In this document: positions 15,743 through 24,187 of the stretch, in pieces
How positions within the stretch are numbered: the stretch's first letter is position 1
Layout of the letters: every line of letters starts with the position of its first letter
From: Alphaproteobacteria bacterium
GTDB taxonomy: Bacteria; Pseudomonadota; Alphaproteobacteria; RF32; CAG-239
DNA length: 33,293 nucleotides
Assembly: GCA_017935485.1 (NCBI GenBank)
Contig: JAGBHO010000047.1
Span: 66,285-99,577, forward strand
Direction of reading: 5' to 3'
Notes under the pieces: model-generated
Told to the model about the DNA's origin: nothing
The model's input: only the letters and a program-made list of their open reading frames with translations
The model's database searches: none
Made by a program: the position numbers and the translations under genes

Positions 15743-15815
15743 GCTTTAAATATCAGCAAAATCAGTTATTATATTTAACAATTATTTTAGAGAATAACTT
15801 TAGAGAGTCACTGAA

Positions 15816-18551
15816 ATGGATGATGTTATTATCAATTCTGAAGCAAGAACCGAAACAAAACCGCAGCCGGTTAAAGCTCCGGCAAAAAAAGTTAATGTCC
15901 AAAAGCCGAAGAAAAAGCGCAGCTTCTTTGTTTATTTGTTGGATTTGGTGCAAAAAACACTGATTGCCGCGTTATTGCTCGGTATTAATTTTGTGCTGTT
16001 TTGCGGGGCAGGGAGCTTTAATATGTTTGAAGCGCCGTTTGTGCCGGCAGGAGAGGTTTTGACTATCCTTATCGGAATTGTGTTTGTTTGTTTTGCATTT
16101 GTCTTTTTGTTTTCTTTCTCAAAGTTTTTGCAAAATTTGTTTTTGGCAACTGTGGCGGCGGCGGTCTTTCTGGCAACGCTTAATCAATTTGCATTGTTTG
16201 ATCAGGGAGCCGTGCTTTACGGCTGGGCAAAAGCTTATGCCGGTAATGACGCCTCATATTTTGCCGAGTATTCTCATTATATTCTGGCCGCTCTGGTTGC
16301 TTTGTTCATGTTTGTTTTTTGTACGACAGCCAAAAAGTCTACCGTGTCATATTTTATCGGTATATTGTTAATCGTCTTTGCCGGAATTGTATTTGACAAC
16401 CATATTGAGAGAAACAAGAATCGTGATTTTCGGGTGGCTTTTGAAAATCCTGCTGATGACCCCAAGGGAAAAGGCAAAAAGTTTGTTTATATTGCCATGC
16501 CGAATCTGGGTTCATATTCATATCTGCAGTCTGTGGCCAAAGATAATCCCCGTGCAGAAAAAGCGCTTTCCGCCATGCTTGGGTTTTATAATGACAATGG
16601 TTTTACCATGTATACCAATGCCATGGTGGCCGATAAGGACGCCGTTAAAAATCTGACGGCGACATTAAATCCGGCACGCTCCGAAAATGTTGACAAGCTG
16701 GAGCTTAAAAAGCCATGGATATTCGGCAATTGGGATTTCAGCCGGATTAATGCGGGAAGGACTTATCTGAAAGAAAATCAGATTTTTGATGTTTTGGCAC
16801 GTTCCGGTTATGAAATCAGCGCTTATCAGTCCCGCGGGCTGGAACTTTGCATGAAGAATAACGGTCCGGCAGTACACCACTGTCTGGAAAAGAATAATTT
16901 TCCGCTGAATTTGTCCGAAAGCAAATTAAGCAAGGCCGACAAAACACTGGCTCTGACCGGAGAATGGCTTGAAAGTACGGGATTGGCCAAAGGATCGTCA
17001 ATGTTATATTCAGTTTTGGATACCGTAATGAATGTGGATAACGTTCCGTTGGTCGGAACCTCTTATGACAAGCTTTATGTGGTTGATTCCTATAAGGTTT
17101 TGTCTCAGGCAGCAAAGGATATTGCCATGGCAAAGACTGATGCGGCTTATTTTATATATATGGATTTGCCTTCCGATATGTATGTCTATGACGAATTTTG
17201 CCGGATTAAGCCGATGAATCTCTGGACGCGCAAAGATGATCTTGATTTTGGACCGGCTGCTCCGCTGACCAAAAAAAGAGATGCTTATTTTGACCAGCTC
17301 GCTTGTGCCTACGGCAGCCTGCAGTCCTTTGTTGACGACTTGCAAAAGAGCGGACAGGCTAAAAATGTGGTGTTGATTGTTCAGGGGTTGAGCGGCCTGA
17401 ATGACAATGTTACGACAGTTGCGGCTGAAAATTTGCAGAATCGTCAGAGCATATCAATGGCTATCAGGGATCCGTTGCGTCAAGGTTTCGGAATAAAAAA
17501 GGAAATTTGTACGGCACCGGAAATTTTGCAAAGATATTTGTTTAAAAAAGGCGAATGTCAGCCGGAGAAGGCTTTGGGGGTTCATGCGGAGGTTTATAAA
17601 AACCTTGTAAAGGCATTGGACGGGTATAAAATTACCAAAGAGGACATCGCCAAGGCTTCGGAGAAGTTTAAGCTGTGGTATAAAGATTGGAAAAAAGCGC
17701 AAGAAGCTTTGAGCCCTAAAGGCCTGTCTAAAGTTCAGCCCAAAACCGGCGATAGCCCCAAGGTCTTGCCGGCATCCAAACCTAAAGCCGGAGTTCAGGC
17801 AAAAGATGCCGCAATTAAGGCGGATGTACAGCCGGAAGAGAAAAACGCTTCCAAAACCAAAGAACTGACGAAGGCCAAGCCTGCAGATACGACAGAAAAA
17901 GCTTTGTCTGAAAATGCGGCAGCGGCGGCAACCGTTGAAAAAGAAAAGGTTGTTTCAGCTGAACTGAAAGCATCGGATAAGCCGGTTGCGGCAGAAAAAG
18001 AAGAAGCTTCCGGAGATTCGGCGACAACAGCTGCCAGAAGCGAAAAAGAACCGGTTGTTGCAGAAAAAGCGTCTGAAATTTCGCCTGAGAATACTTCTGT
18101 AGAAAAGACTACAGAAAAGAGTAGTGTGCCGTCGGCAGATTCGGAAAAGAAAGCAGAGGAAAAGCCGCTCGGACAAGATAAGGCCGCAGAAACTGTCCAG
18201 TCCGTTCTGCCGGAAAAAGAAGCGGAAAGTGATATGGAAAGCGGAATTTCCGGAGATGCAGGCGAACTTGGAGATGAACTCGGATTGGGCGAAGATCTGA
18301 CCGTTCCGGCTGCCGATATTAAGCAGGAAGAGCCGGAAGGCATGCGGATTATCAGCAAAGAAGAAGCTGAAGCTTTAATTAAAGGAGAAAATGCCGGGAC
18401 TTTGATTCAGATGGACAATGCCGAGAATTCCGTAATGGTTTCAGATGTTGAGGCAGAAGAACAGAAATCTAAAGAAGAGAACAGGCCGGAAGAAGAAAAA
18501 ACAGCGGAAGCCGGCGTTAAGGTAAAAAACTCTGATACCGCAGGGAAGTAA
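15816..18551 (+). CDS. Five-TM inner-membrane protein with degenerate sulfatase-fold domain (PbgA/YejM- or EptA/LtaS-like) and long charged tail
   Basis: The 911-aa protein has four parts. There is a basic cytoplasmic N-terminus (1-44). Five membrane segments follow at about 45-67, 81-103, 107-128, 153-171 and 176-194. A periplasmic domain of about 430 residues then resembles the alkaline-phosphatase/sulfatase superfamily (KKFVYIAMPNLGSYSYLQS, then NQIFDVLARSGYEISAYQS). The last ~280 residues are a Lys/Glu/Ala/Ser-rich low-complexity tail. Five TMs plus this fold is the architecture of PbgA/YejM, EptA and LtaS. At the place where active enzymes carry the metal-binding Glu and Thr/Ser nucleophile, this protein has NLGSY, and no clear D-H metal pair is seen later. 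It may be a non-enzymatic sensor like YejM, which controls LPS synthesis. The yejE gene follows after 11 nt, so the three genes form one transcript. The family assignment is from architecture, not from strong motif identity. Confidence 0.7.
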   Translation: MDDVIINSEARTETKPQPVKAPAKKVNVQKPKKKRSFFVYLLDLVQKTLIAALLLGINFVLFCGAGSFNMFEAPFVPAGEVLTILIGIVFVCFAFVFLFSFSKFLQNLFLATVAAAVFLATLNQFALFDQGAVLYGWAKAYAGNDASYFAEYSHYILAALVALFMFVFCTTAKKSTVSYFIGILLIVFAGIVFDNHIERNKNRDFRVAFENPADDPKGKGKKFVYIAMPNLGSYSYLQSVAKDNPRAEKALSAMLGFYNDNGFTMYTNAMVADKDAVKNLTATLNPARSENVDKLELKKPWIFGNWDFSRINAGRTYLKENQIFDVLARSGYEISAYQSRGLELCMKNNGPAVHHCLEKNNFPLNLSESKLSKADKTLALTGEWLESTGLAKGSSMLYSVLDTVMNVDNVPLVGTSYDKLYVVDSYKVLSQAAKDIAMAKTDAAYFIYMDLPSDMYVYDEFCRIKPMNLWTRKDDLDFGPAAPLTKKRDAYFDQLACAYGSLQSFVDDLQKSGQAKNVVLIVQGLSGLNDNVTTVAAENLQNRQSISMAIRDPLRQGFGIKKEICTAPEILQRYLFKKGECQPEKALGVHAEVYKNLVKALDGYKITKEDIAKASEKFKLWYKDWKKAQEALSPKGLSKVQPKTGDSPKVLPASKPKAGVQAKDAAIKADVQPEEKNASKTKELTKAKPADTTEKALSENAAAAATVEKEKVVSAELKASDKPVAAEKEEASGDSATTAARSEKEPVVAEKASEISPENTSVEKTTEKSSVPSADSEKKAEEKPLGQDKAAETVQSVLPEKEAESDMESGISGDAGELGDELGLGEDLTVPAADIKQEEPEGMRIISKEEAEALIKGENAGTLIQMDNAENSVMVSDVEAEEQKSKEENRPEEEKTAEAGVKVKNSDTAGK

Positions 18552-18562
18552 AGGTATTCTTA

Positions 18563-19615
18563 ATGCTGACAAAACTGAAAAGCCTGTTGAAAAGTAAAAT
18601 GTCTCCGGTGAGTTTGCGGAGAATTGAGGCTTTTCAGCGTAACCGGCGGGCCGTCTTGTCTTTTAAGATTTTTTTGGTTGTTTTTGTACTGTCTTTGTTC
18701 TCAGAATTAATTTGTAATGATAAGCCATTGATTCTGAAATATAATAATCAATTATATTTTCCGGTGCTAAACAGCTATACCGATGCGGATTTTGGCGGCG
18801 ATTTTCCGACACCCGCTGATTATAAAGATAAATATCTTCTTGAAAATATTGAAAAAGACGGATGGATTGTGTGGCCGGTTCTGCCGTTTTCTTTTAATAC
18901 CGTAGACTATGAACTGGATGTACCGACTCCGGCCGCACCGTCCCGACAGCATTGGCTGGGGACAGATGACGAGGGAAGGGATATTGTGGCGCGTATTCTC
19001 TATGGTATACGTCTTTCAGTTGTTTTTGCTTTTCTGCTGACGCTGATTTCTTCTGCTATCGGAATTGCGGCCGGCGCCGTACAAGGTTATTTTGGCGGAA
19101 AGACCGACTTGTTTATGCAGAGAATTCTTGAAATCTGGGAAGCATTGCCGCAGCTTTTTGTTTTGATTATTGTGGCCAGCATTTTTACGCCTACGTTTTT
19201 CAGCCTTTTGTTTATTCTTATCTTTTTTTCATGGATGAGTTTGACCGGCGTGGTGAGGGCCGAGTTTTTGCGGGCGCGGAATTTGGAGTTCGTGTTGGCG
19301 GCAAAGGCGCTCGGAGTCAGTAATTGGCGTATAATTTATCGTCATATTCTGCCGAATGCGATTATTGCTACAATTACTTTTGTACCTTTTATTATGTCCG
19401 GTGCGATTGTGTCTTTGACGGCGCTCGATTTTCTGGGGTTCGGGCTGCCGTATGATTATCCTTCGCTGGGTGATTTGGTGCGGCAGGGAAAAGATAATCT
19501 GCAGGCACCATGGATCGGAATTTCTATTTTTATTGTCTTGTCCAGCTTATTGACTTTGCTTATTTTTATCGGTGAAGGCGTGCGGGATGCTTTTGATGCA
19601 AGGAAGAACGGCTGA
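18563..19615 (+). CDS. yejE: ABC peptide transporter permease YejE
   Basis: This is an inner-membrane permease of the YejABEF oligopeptide and microcin C importer. The 350-aa protein keeps the long YejE-specific N-terminal part: RRAVLSFKIFLVVFVLSLFSELI, then PLILKYNNQLYFPVLNSY and TPADYKDKYLLENIEKDGWIVWP. The core GTDDEGRDIVARILYGIR and the coupling EAA motif near residues 235-260 (EFVLAAKALGVSNWRIIYRH) follow. The stop overlaps the yejF start by one base (TGATG). The partner permease YejB and binding protein YejA, normally directly upstream, are not in this window. Confidence 0.93.
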   Translation: MLTKLKSLLKSKMSPVSLRRIEAFQRNRRAVLSFKIFLVVFVLSLFSELICNDKPLILKYNNQLYFPVLNSYTDADFGGDFPTPADYKDKYLLENIEKDGWIVWPVLPFSFNTVDYELDVPTPAAPSRQHWLGTDDEGRDIVARILYGIRLSVVFAFLLTLISSAIGIAAGAVQGYFGGKTDLFMQRILEIWEALPQLFVLIIVASIFTPTFFSLLFILIFFSWMSLTGVVRAEFLRARNLEFVLAAKALGVSNWRIIYRHILPNAIIATITFVPFIMSGAIVSLTALDFLGFGLPYDYPSLGDLVRQGKDNLQAPWIGISIFIVLSSLLTLLIFIGEGVRDAFDARKNG

Positions 19616-21174
19616 TGGCAATATTAGAGGTTAAGAATCTGGGATTGTCCTTATCAGACGGGAAAAGGCTGTTGGATAATGTATCTTTGTCTTTGGAAAG
19701 AGGGCAGGTTTTGGGGATTGTCGGAGAATCCGGTTCAGGAAAATCGTTGACCGCATTGTCTGTGCTTGGGTTGTTGCCGCCGCAAAAGTTTGTGTATGAC
19801 AGACAGGCAGAGATTTTGTTTGAGGGCGAAAATTTACTGAAATCAAAGGAAATACAGCAGGTCAGGGGGGATAAAATAGCGCTGATTTTTCAGGAGCCGA
19901 TGTCCTCATTGAATCCGCTTCATAAAATCGGCCGGCAGATTGCCGAAACTTTGATTTTGCACCGCGGGTTTAACGGAAAGCAGGCGAAGGCAGAGGCATT
20001 GCGTCTTTTGAAGATGACCGGCATAAAAAATGCCCGCCGACGGATGGAAGCTTATCCTTTTGAATTATCAGGCGGGCAAAGGCAGAGAGTTATGATTGCG
20101 ATGGCTATGGCCAACAATCCGGAGATTTTGATTGCCGATGAGCCAACGACAGCTCTTGATGTGACGGTGCAGAAACAAATTATTGATTTGTTGCTTGATT
20201 TGAAGAAAAAGACTGGTATGGCGATTATTTTTATCAGTCATGATTTGCGGTTGGTGCGGAAAATTGCCGACAATATTTGTGTGATGAAAGACGGAAAAGT
20301 TATTGAGACGGGAAGTGCGGAAGAGTTGTTCAATCGTCCGCATGAAAGTTATACCAAAAAATTAGTGAATTCGTTTTTCTCTTTGAAAAATAATAAAATA
20401 TTTGATTCGTCTGTTGTGCTGAAGGTAGAGAAGATTCTGGTGGAATTTGTGTTGAAACGGAGTTTTTGGGGGCGGCCGAAAAATATTCTGAAGGCAGTGG
20501 ATTGTGTATCTTTTGAGTTGAAAAAAGGCAAGACGCTGGGGATTGTCGGCGAGTCTGGATCAGGAAAAACAACACTGGGATTGGCGGTTGCCGATTTGAT
20601 ACCGCATTCGGGGAAGGTTGAAATCAGCGGAATTTCTGGCAGTTCATCTAAGGCGGAATTGCGCAAAAAAGTGCAAATCGTGTTTCAGGATCCGTATAAC
20701 TCATTGAATCCTCGAATGAATATCGGTGAAATTGTGGGAGAAGGGCTGCAGGTTCATTTTTCCGACTTGCCAAAATCTGAGAAAAATAAAAGAATTATCA
20801 ATGCTTTAAGAGAAGTCGGACTGGATGAAGATGTGTTGGTGAAATATCCTCATGAGTTTTCCGGCGGGCAAAGGCAAAGGATTGCCATTGCCAGAGCATT
20901 GGTGTTGGAGCCGGAAATTGTGATTCTGGACGAGCCGACATCGGCACTGGATGTGACAATTCAAAAGCAGGTTATGACATTGTTGCAGGAGATTCAAAAG
21001 AAAAAGAATATTTCTTATATTTTTATATCACATGATATGGCGGCAGTTCGGGCAATTGCCGATGATATTGCCGTTATGCGTGACGGAAAAATTGTAGAGA
21101 TGTCTTCCTGTGAAAAAATATTTACCGATCCGCAACAAGAATATACCAAAGAACTGATTGCTGCGTCTTTGTAA
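19615..21174 (+). CDS. yejF: ABC transporter dual ATPase YejF
   Basis: This 519-aa protein has two ABC ATPase halves in one chain, as in YejF and fused DppD-DppF. First half: Walker A GESGSGKS (37-44), signature LSGGQRQR near 150, Walker B LIADEPTTALD near 175. Second half: Walker A GESGSGKTT near 312, FQDPYNSLNPR, signature FSGGQRQR near 414, Walker B ILDEPTSALD near 440. Both sites look intact. It powers oligopeptide import with YejE. The TAA at 21172-21174 ends the operon; no strong terminator is seen directly after it. Confidence 0.94.
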   Translation: MAILEVKNLGLSLSDGKRLLDNVSLSLERGQVLGIVGESGSGKSLTALSVLGLLPPQKFVYDRQAEILFEGENLLKSKEIQQVRGDKIALIFQEPMSSLNPLHKIGRQIAETLILHRGFNGKQAKAEALRLLKMTGIKNARRRMEAYPFELSGGQRQRVMIAMAMANNPEILIADEPTTALDVTVQKQIIDLLLDLKKKTGMAIIFISHDLRLVRKIADNICVMKDGKVIETGSAEELFNRPHESYTKKLVNSFFSLKNNKIFDSSVVLKVEKILVEFVLKRSFWGRPKNILKAVDCVSFELKKGKTLGIVGESGSGKTTLGLAVADLIPHSGKVEISGISGSSSKAELRKKVQIVFQDPYNSLNPRMNIGEIVGEGLQVHFSDLPKSEKNKRIINALREVGLDEDVLVKYPHEFSGGQRQRIAIARALVLEPEIVILDEPTSALDVTIQKQVMTLLQEIQKKKNISYIFISHDMAAVRAIADDIAVMRDGKIVEMSSCEKIFTDPQQEYTKELIAASL

Positions 21175-21697
21175 TTATCTGGGCTTAATTTTTATACGAA
21201 GCAATATAAATGAGTAAATTTTACATGACGTTTTTGTTGAGCTGATGTGTAATTTATGCCGAAAAAATATTTTAGCTCGTCGTGAGCGTTCGTTTATTGA
21301 TATTTGTATTTTTATTGCGATTTTTTTAAACATTAACGTTTTCCTTTGTTTTACCGTTCTTGCTATACATAATATATATTATGCGACAAAATGTAGATTT
21401 AAAAATATTAGCTCTTCTCTCTTTTGTGTGCATAATCAATGTGTTGCTCCTTTTGTCAATGGTTAATGTTTTTTAATATCTTGGGCTTGAAAATCAAGTG
21501 GTTTTGAACAAGCCGGCGGAATGTCACGGCAAAATTTATGTAATGATGACGGTTGATTGTTAATTTTGCCTGTTATCTGATTGAGAAAGTCTGTTATGCT
21601 TTTCGGATTTTTTGATGAGAGACTACCCAGGCCGCCCGTCTGTTCAACTTGGATGTTCCGTATTATTTGGGGGGGTTCGGCAGCAGGAGCTACCGGC
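21175..21697. other. Gene-poor region between yejF and the 118-aa membrane protein gene
   Basis: No convincing gene is visible. The left half is AT-rich and includes a perfect 16-bp palindrome at 21368-21383 (CATAATAT followed by ATATTATG). An ATG inside that palindrome opens a 31-codon hydrophobic frame (21381-21476) that lacks a ribosome site. The right half (21463-21699, minus strand) holds a 78-codon TTG-started frame without ribosome site or recognisable domain, and a run of seven G at 21669-21675. See the findings for why these may matter. Confidence 0.5.
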
Positions 21698-21732
21698 AAA
21701 ATAAAACCCCTGCTCTTTTTCAGAAACAGGGG
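21698..21732 (-). terminator. Rho-independent terminator of the 118-aa membrane protein gene
   Basis: Read on the minus strand, CCCCTG and CAGGGG (21727-21732 and 21707-21712) pair around a 14-nt loop. The mostly T tract complementary to 21698-21706 follows. Confidence 0.75.
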
Positions 21733-21749
21733 TAAGAACGGTTATCTTC

Positions 21750-22106
21750 TCAGAACCGGCTGAAAATCAGGCGTACCAGATTTAACAGATAAACAATGCA
21801 GGTAAATGCCAATGTTCTGTACAGGGTTGTGTAAGTGTCAAGCGTGCCGAAAGAGCCGTTAAGAACAAAGAGGTGAATGCAGACTGCCGTTATCAAGCCG
21901 GTTACAATTACCGCAATCCAATAATGGCGAAAGTTGCCCAGCAGAAAGGCGCTGATTGCCGCAACAACCAAAATCCACGGGTTTGTGGCATGGGCGGCAG
22001 TAGCGTAGGCAGGATTGGTGATTTCTGGAATTCTCATTGTAAAACCAATGCCCAAGACGATAAGTGCTGCCGCTAATATCCAAAAGTAATATCTAGATTT
22101 GCTCAT
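21750..22106 (-). CDS. Small multi-pass membrane protein, 118 aa, unknown
   Basis: I do not recognise a family. The protein has four hydrophobic segments at about 6-24, 43-58, 62-84 and 95-115, with short charged loops (MSKSRYYF at the N-terminus, RLIFSRF at the end). It should be an inner-membrane protein with both ends inside. The ATG has GAGG 8 nt upstream on the minus strand, and a terminator follows, so it is a single-gene unit. There are no conserved charged residues inside the membrane that would suggest a transport path. DoxX- or SPW-like small membrane proteins are possible relatives, but nothing specific supports this. Confidence 0.7.
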   Translation of the reverse strand: MSKSRYYFWILAAALIVLGIGFTMRIPEITNPAYATAAHATNPWILVVAAISAFLLGNFRHYWIAVIVTGLITAVCIHLFVLNGSFGTLDTYTTLYRTLAFTCIVYLLNLVRLIFSRF

Positions 22107-22220
22107 TTTTTTACCTCGTTTAATGGTTAAAAACTAATATAGAAAGTAGCATTGTTATTTGGGCGTAGCAATGTTTTTTTGATGTTTTTGCCCTGCCCTT
22201 GCTTTGGCTGTATTGTAAAA

Positions 22221-22250
22221 AACCGCCCCTGAAAACAGGAACGGTTTTTT
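22221..22250. terminator. Terminator hairpin after the outer-membrane protein gene
   Basis: AACCGCCCCTG (22221-22231) and CAGGAACGGTT (22236-22246) form an 11-bp stem with two G-T wobbles and an AAAA loop. T runs are present on the plus side and A runs on the other, so it can work in both directions. Its natural client is the minus-strand gene ending at 22280. Confidence 0.82.
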
Positions 22251-22279
22251 GTTTAGCAGTGTATGACGAGATATCTTTA

Positions 22280-22837
22280 TTAAAAAGTATATCTGAGACC
22301 GGCGGTGACTTCGGCAAGGTTGTCAATGTCACGGGCGCCCAAGAAAGTGTAACGTCCCATTACACGGGCTGACCAGTTTTGGGTCATGTGGTACTGTGCA
22401 CCGATACCAAAACGGTAACCTGTGCGGTCTTTATTATATTTCGGTTTGTTGTTGCCGCTGTATTTGGCAGAGAATTTATAGTTTCCGAGACCTACGGAAC
22501 CCAGCAGATTGAATTTTTCACTGCAAGCCGGAATCGGCAGGTAACCCATTAAATCTGCACCATAAGCGTAGAATTTGCTTTTGACTGAACCGTCGGCATC
22601 ATGTGTTTTTCTGTCTCCGGCCTGTTGGAAGAAAGCTTCAAGACCGGCATATTGACCAACCCGAATACCGGCATTGACAACGCCTGAATTGTAACCGTCA
22701 TCAACACGTTTCAACTGTTTTTTCAAATCAAATTTTGAATAGGCATAATCCAACCCGATGTAAGGATTGTATTCTTTGGCGGCGGCGCCAAAGGAAATAA
22801 GACAAGCAACTCCTGCTAACAGTAATGTTTTCTTCAT
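22280..22837 (-). CDS. Outer-membrane beta-barrel protein (Omp25/Msp4/opacity-like)
   Basis: The 185-aa protein, started at the third in-frame ATG (22837) where GGAG lies 9 nt upstream, begins with a signal peptide MKKTLLLAGVACLISFGAAA. It then shows alternating hydrophobic and aromatic strands typical of an eight-stranded barrel: YNPYIGLDYAYSKF, KFYAYGADLMGYL, FNLLGSVGLGNYKF, YRFGIGAQYHM. It ends with LAEVTAGLRYTF, whose terminal Phe is the outer-membrane insertion signal recognised by BamA. It belongs to the OmpA-like or surface-antigen barrel group common in alphaproteobacteria. Role probably structural or host-interaction. Single-gene unit with its own terminator. Confidence 0.88.
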   Translation of the reverse strand: MKKTLLLAGVACLISFGAAAKEYNPYIGLDYAYSKFDLKKQLKRVDDGYNSGVVNAGIRVGQYAGLEAFFQQAGDRKTHDADGSVKSKFYAYGADLMGYLPIPACSEKFNLLGSVGLGNYKFSAKYSGNNKPKYNKDRTGYRFGIGAQYHMTQNWSARVMGRYTFLGARDIDNLAEVTAGLRYTF

Positions 22838-23075
22838 ATTCATAAACTCCATTTAAATAGGTTTTTTTTAAGTTTACTCTTACAATCAAAAGGCGGTTGT
22901 AATTCTTGTGTTAAGCAACAGCGCATATATTTTTTAGGCCACACGCCGTTGGTTGCAAATGATTTAATGCTGGAAAAGTAGATTTAAAGAGGTTATGGTA
23001 AAAAAAATTATGCTAAAGTATATAAAATTTGCAAAAATGCATTCTTTTTATTAAAATTTAAGGAGTTGGATCGTT

Positions 23076-23711
23076 ATGAATTTTGTTTGCCCTGATAAAA
23101 AATGTGAAAAATGCGGACGGTTGATTGCTTTTCGGCATGAGAACGAAAAGAAGTTTCCGACTTATTATAACGGACCTGTTCCTTCTTTCGGCAGTTTGGA
23201 TGCCGAGATTCTGATTATCGGGCTGGCTCCGGGGCTGAACGGCGCCAATCAGACGGCCCGGCCTTTTACCAATGATTATGCAGGCGATGTGCTTTATCCG
23301 ATTTTGAAAGAATTTGGTTTTGCCAAAGGAGAATATCGGAAACGTAAAGATGACGGCTTTGAATTGGTGAATGTCAGGATTACCAATTCTGTCCGCTGCG
23401 TGCCGCCGCAAAATAAAGTGACCGGCGAGGAAGTGAATAATTGCGGGCATTATTTGATTGAGGAAATCCGTTCAATGCCGAATTTGAAAGCGATTCTGAC
23501 ATTGGGAGCAGTTGCCCACAGCGCCCTGCTCGGCGTTCTGGGTTATAAAAAAGCCGCTTTTAAGTTTGCGCACGGTGCCGTTCATCGTCTTGACAAGCAT
23601 AATCTATTGATGCTCAATTCTTATCATACTTCGCGTTATAATGTGAATACCGGCGTTTTGACTTATGAGATGTTTCAGGATATTGTGCGAAAATTGAAAG
23701 AATTGTGTTGA
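23076..23711 (+). CDS. Uracil-DNA glycosylase, family 5 (UdgB-like), Fe-S type
   Basis: This is a DNA repair enzyme that removes uracil and related damaged bases. The 211-aa protein has motif A GLAPGLNGANQTARPF (49-64) and the C-terminal motif SYHTSRYNVNTG (182-193), which corresponds to the family-5 HPSxxNVNTG block. Cysteines C10, C13, C108 and C123 sit where families 4 and 5 hold a [4Fe-4S] cluster. Motif A lacks the Asp/Glu water-activating residue of families 1 and 4, in line with UdgB. The ATG has AAGGAG 9 nt upstream. It stands alone between an outer-membrane protein gene on the other strand and a small unknown gene. Confidence 0.9.
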   Translation: MNFVCPDKKCEKCGRLIAFRHENEKKFPTYYNGPVPSFGSLDAEILIIGLAPGLNGANQTARPFTNDYAGDVLYPILKEFGFAKGEYRKRKDDGFELVNVRITNSVRCVPPQNKVTGEEVNNCGHYLIEEIRSMPNLKAILTLGAVAHSALLGVLGYKKAAFKFAHGAVHRLDKHNLLMLNSYHTSRYNVNTGVLTYEMFQDIVRKLKELC

Positions 23712-23777
23712 ATTGTGTCTAAAAAAGTTTTATGGTTAAAGTAATTCATTTTATTATTAATCTATAATTTAATTCCC

Positions 23778-24134
23778 ATGAAGATAGTAAAACGATGGAA
23801 AAGAAACGGAAGTATTAATCCTGACGGTACAATCTGCTGGTCGAACCAGAGTTTGGAACAGCAGATACTCAGTGCCAAAAATGACGGAAAGAGTTGCGGC
23901 TATGCGACGGAAAAGATTTTTATCTTTGCGGATGGCCGAAGCAGGTCTTTTGTTCGTTATTATTTTTTCGGACATTTGGTAGAAAGGGAATATGTTATCA
24001 GACATTTCTCACAAAGTCCGGGGTTTGAAAACTGGTTGAAAGGATATGACAAAGCGTTGTTTATCTTTGTTCCGCAAGGCAAATATTTATTTAAAATTAA
24101 AGACAACCGGAAAATCAGTTTTGCAGCCCGTTAA
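23778..24134 (+). CDS. Hypothetical protein, 118 aa
   Basis: I do not recognise this protein. It is basic at the N-terminus (MKIVKRWKRNG). Its middle is aromatic and charged (GRSRSFVRYYFFGHLVEREYVIRHF) and its hydrophobic C-terminal part (ALFIFVPQGKYLFKI) is too short to be a clear membrane span. No signal peptide is present. The ATG at 23778 has no good ribosome site. Support for coding is its length within a short intergenic space, its end right before a strong terminator and codon use like its neighbours. It follows the glycosylase gene by 66 nt on the same strand. Confidence 0.55.
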   Translation: MKIVKRWKRNGSINPDGTICWSNQSLEQQILSAKNDGKSCGYATEKIFIFADGRSRSFVRYYFFGHLVEREYVIRHFSQSPGFENWLKGYDKALFIFVPQGKYLFKIKDNRKISFAAR

Positions 24135-24150
24135 TTTTGCATCTTAAAAA

Positions 24151-24180
24151 AAAAGCCTGTTTCAAAAGAAACAGGCTTTT
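24151..24180. terminator. Bidirectional terminator between the 118-aa gene and the rnf operon
   Basis: A perfect 13-bp inverted repeat (AAAAGCCTGTTTC at 24151-24163, GAAACAGGCTTTT at 24168-24180) has an AAAA loop. T tracts in both directions let it end the plus-strand gene and the minus-strand rnf operon. Confidence 0.93.
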
Positions 24181-24187
24181 TGGCATC

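Noticed and set aside
21245..21466. 73-codon frame in the AT-rich region after yejF.
   Set aside because: No ribosome site, Cys- and Phe-rich composition typical of chance translation of T-rich DNA.
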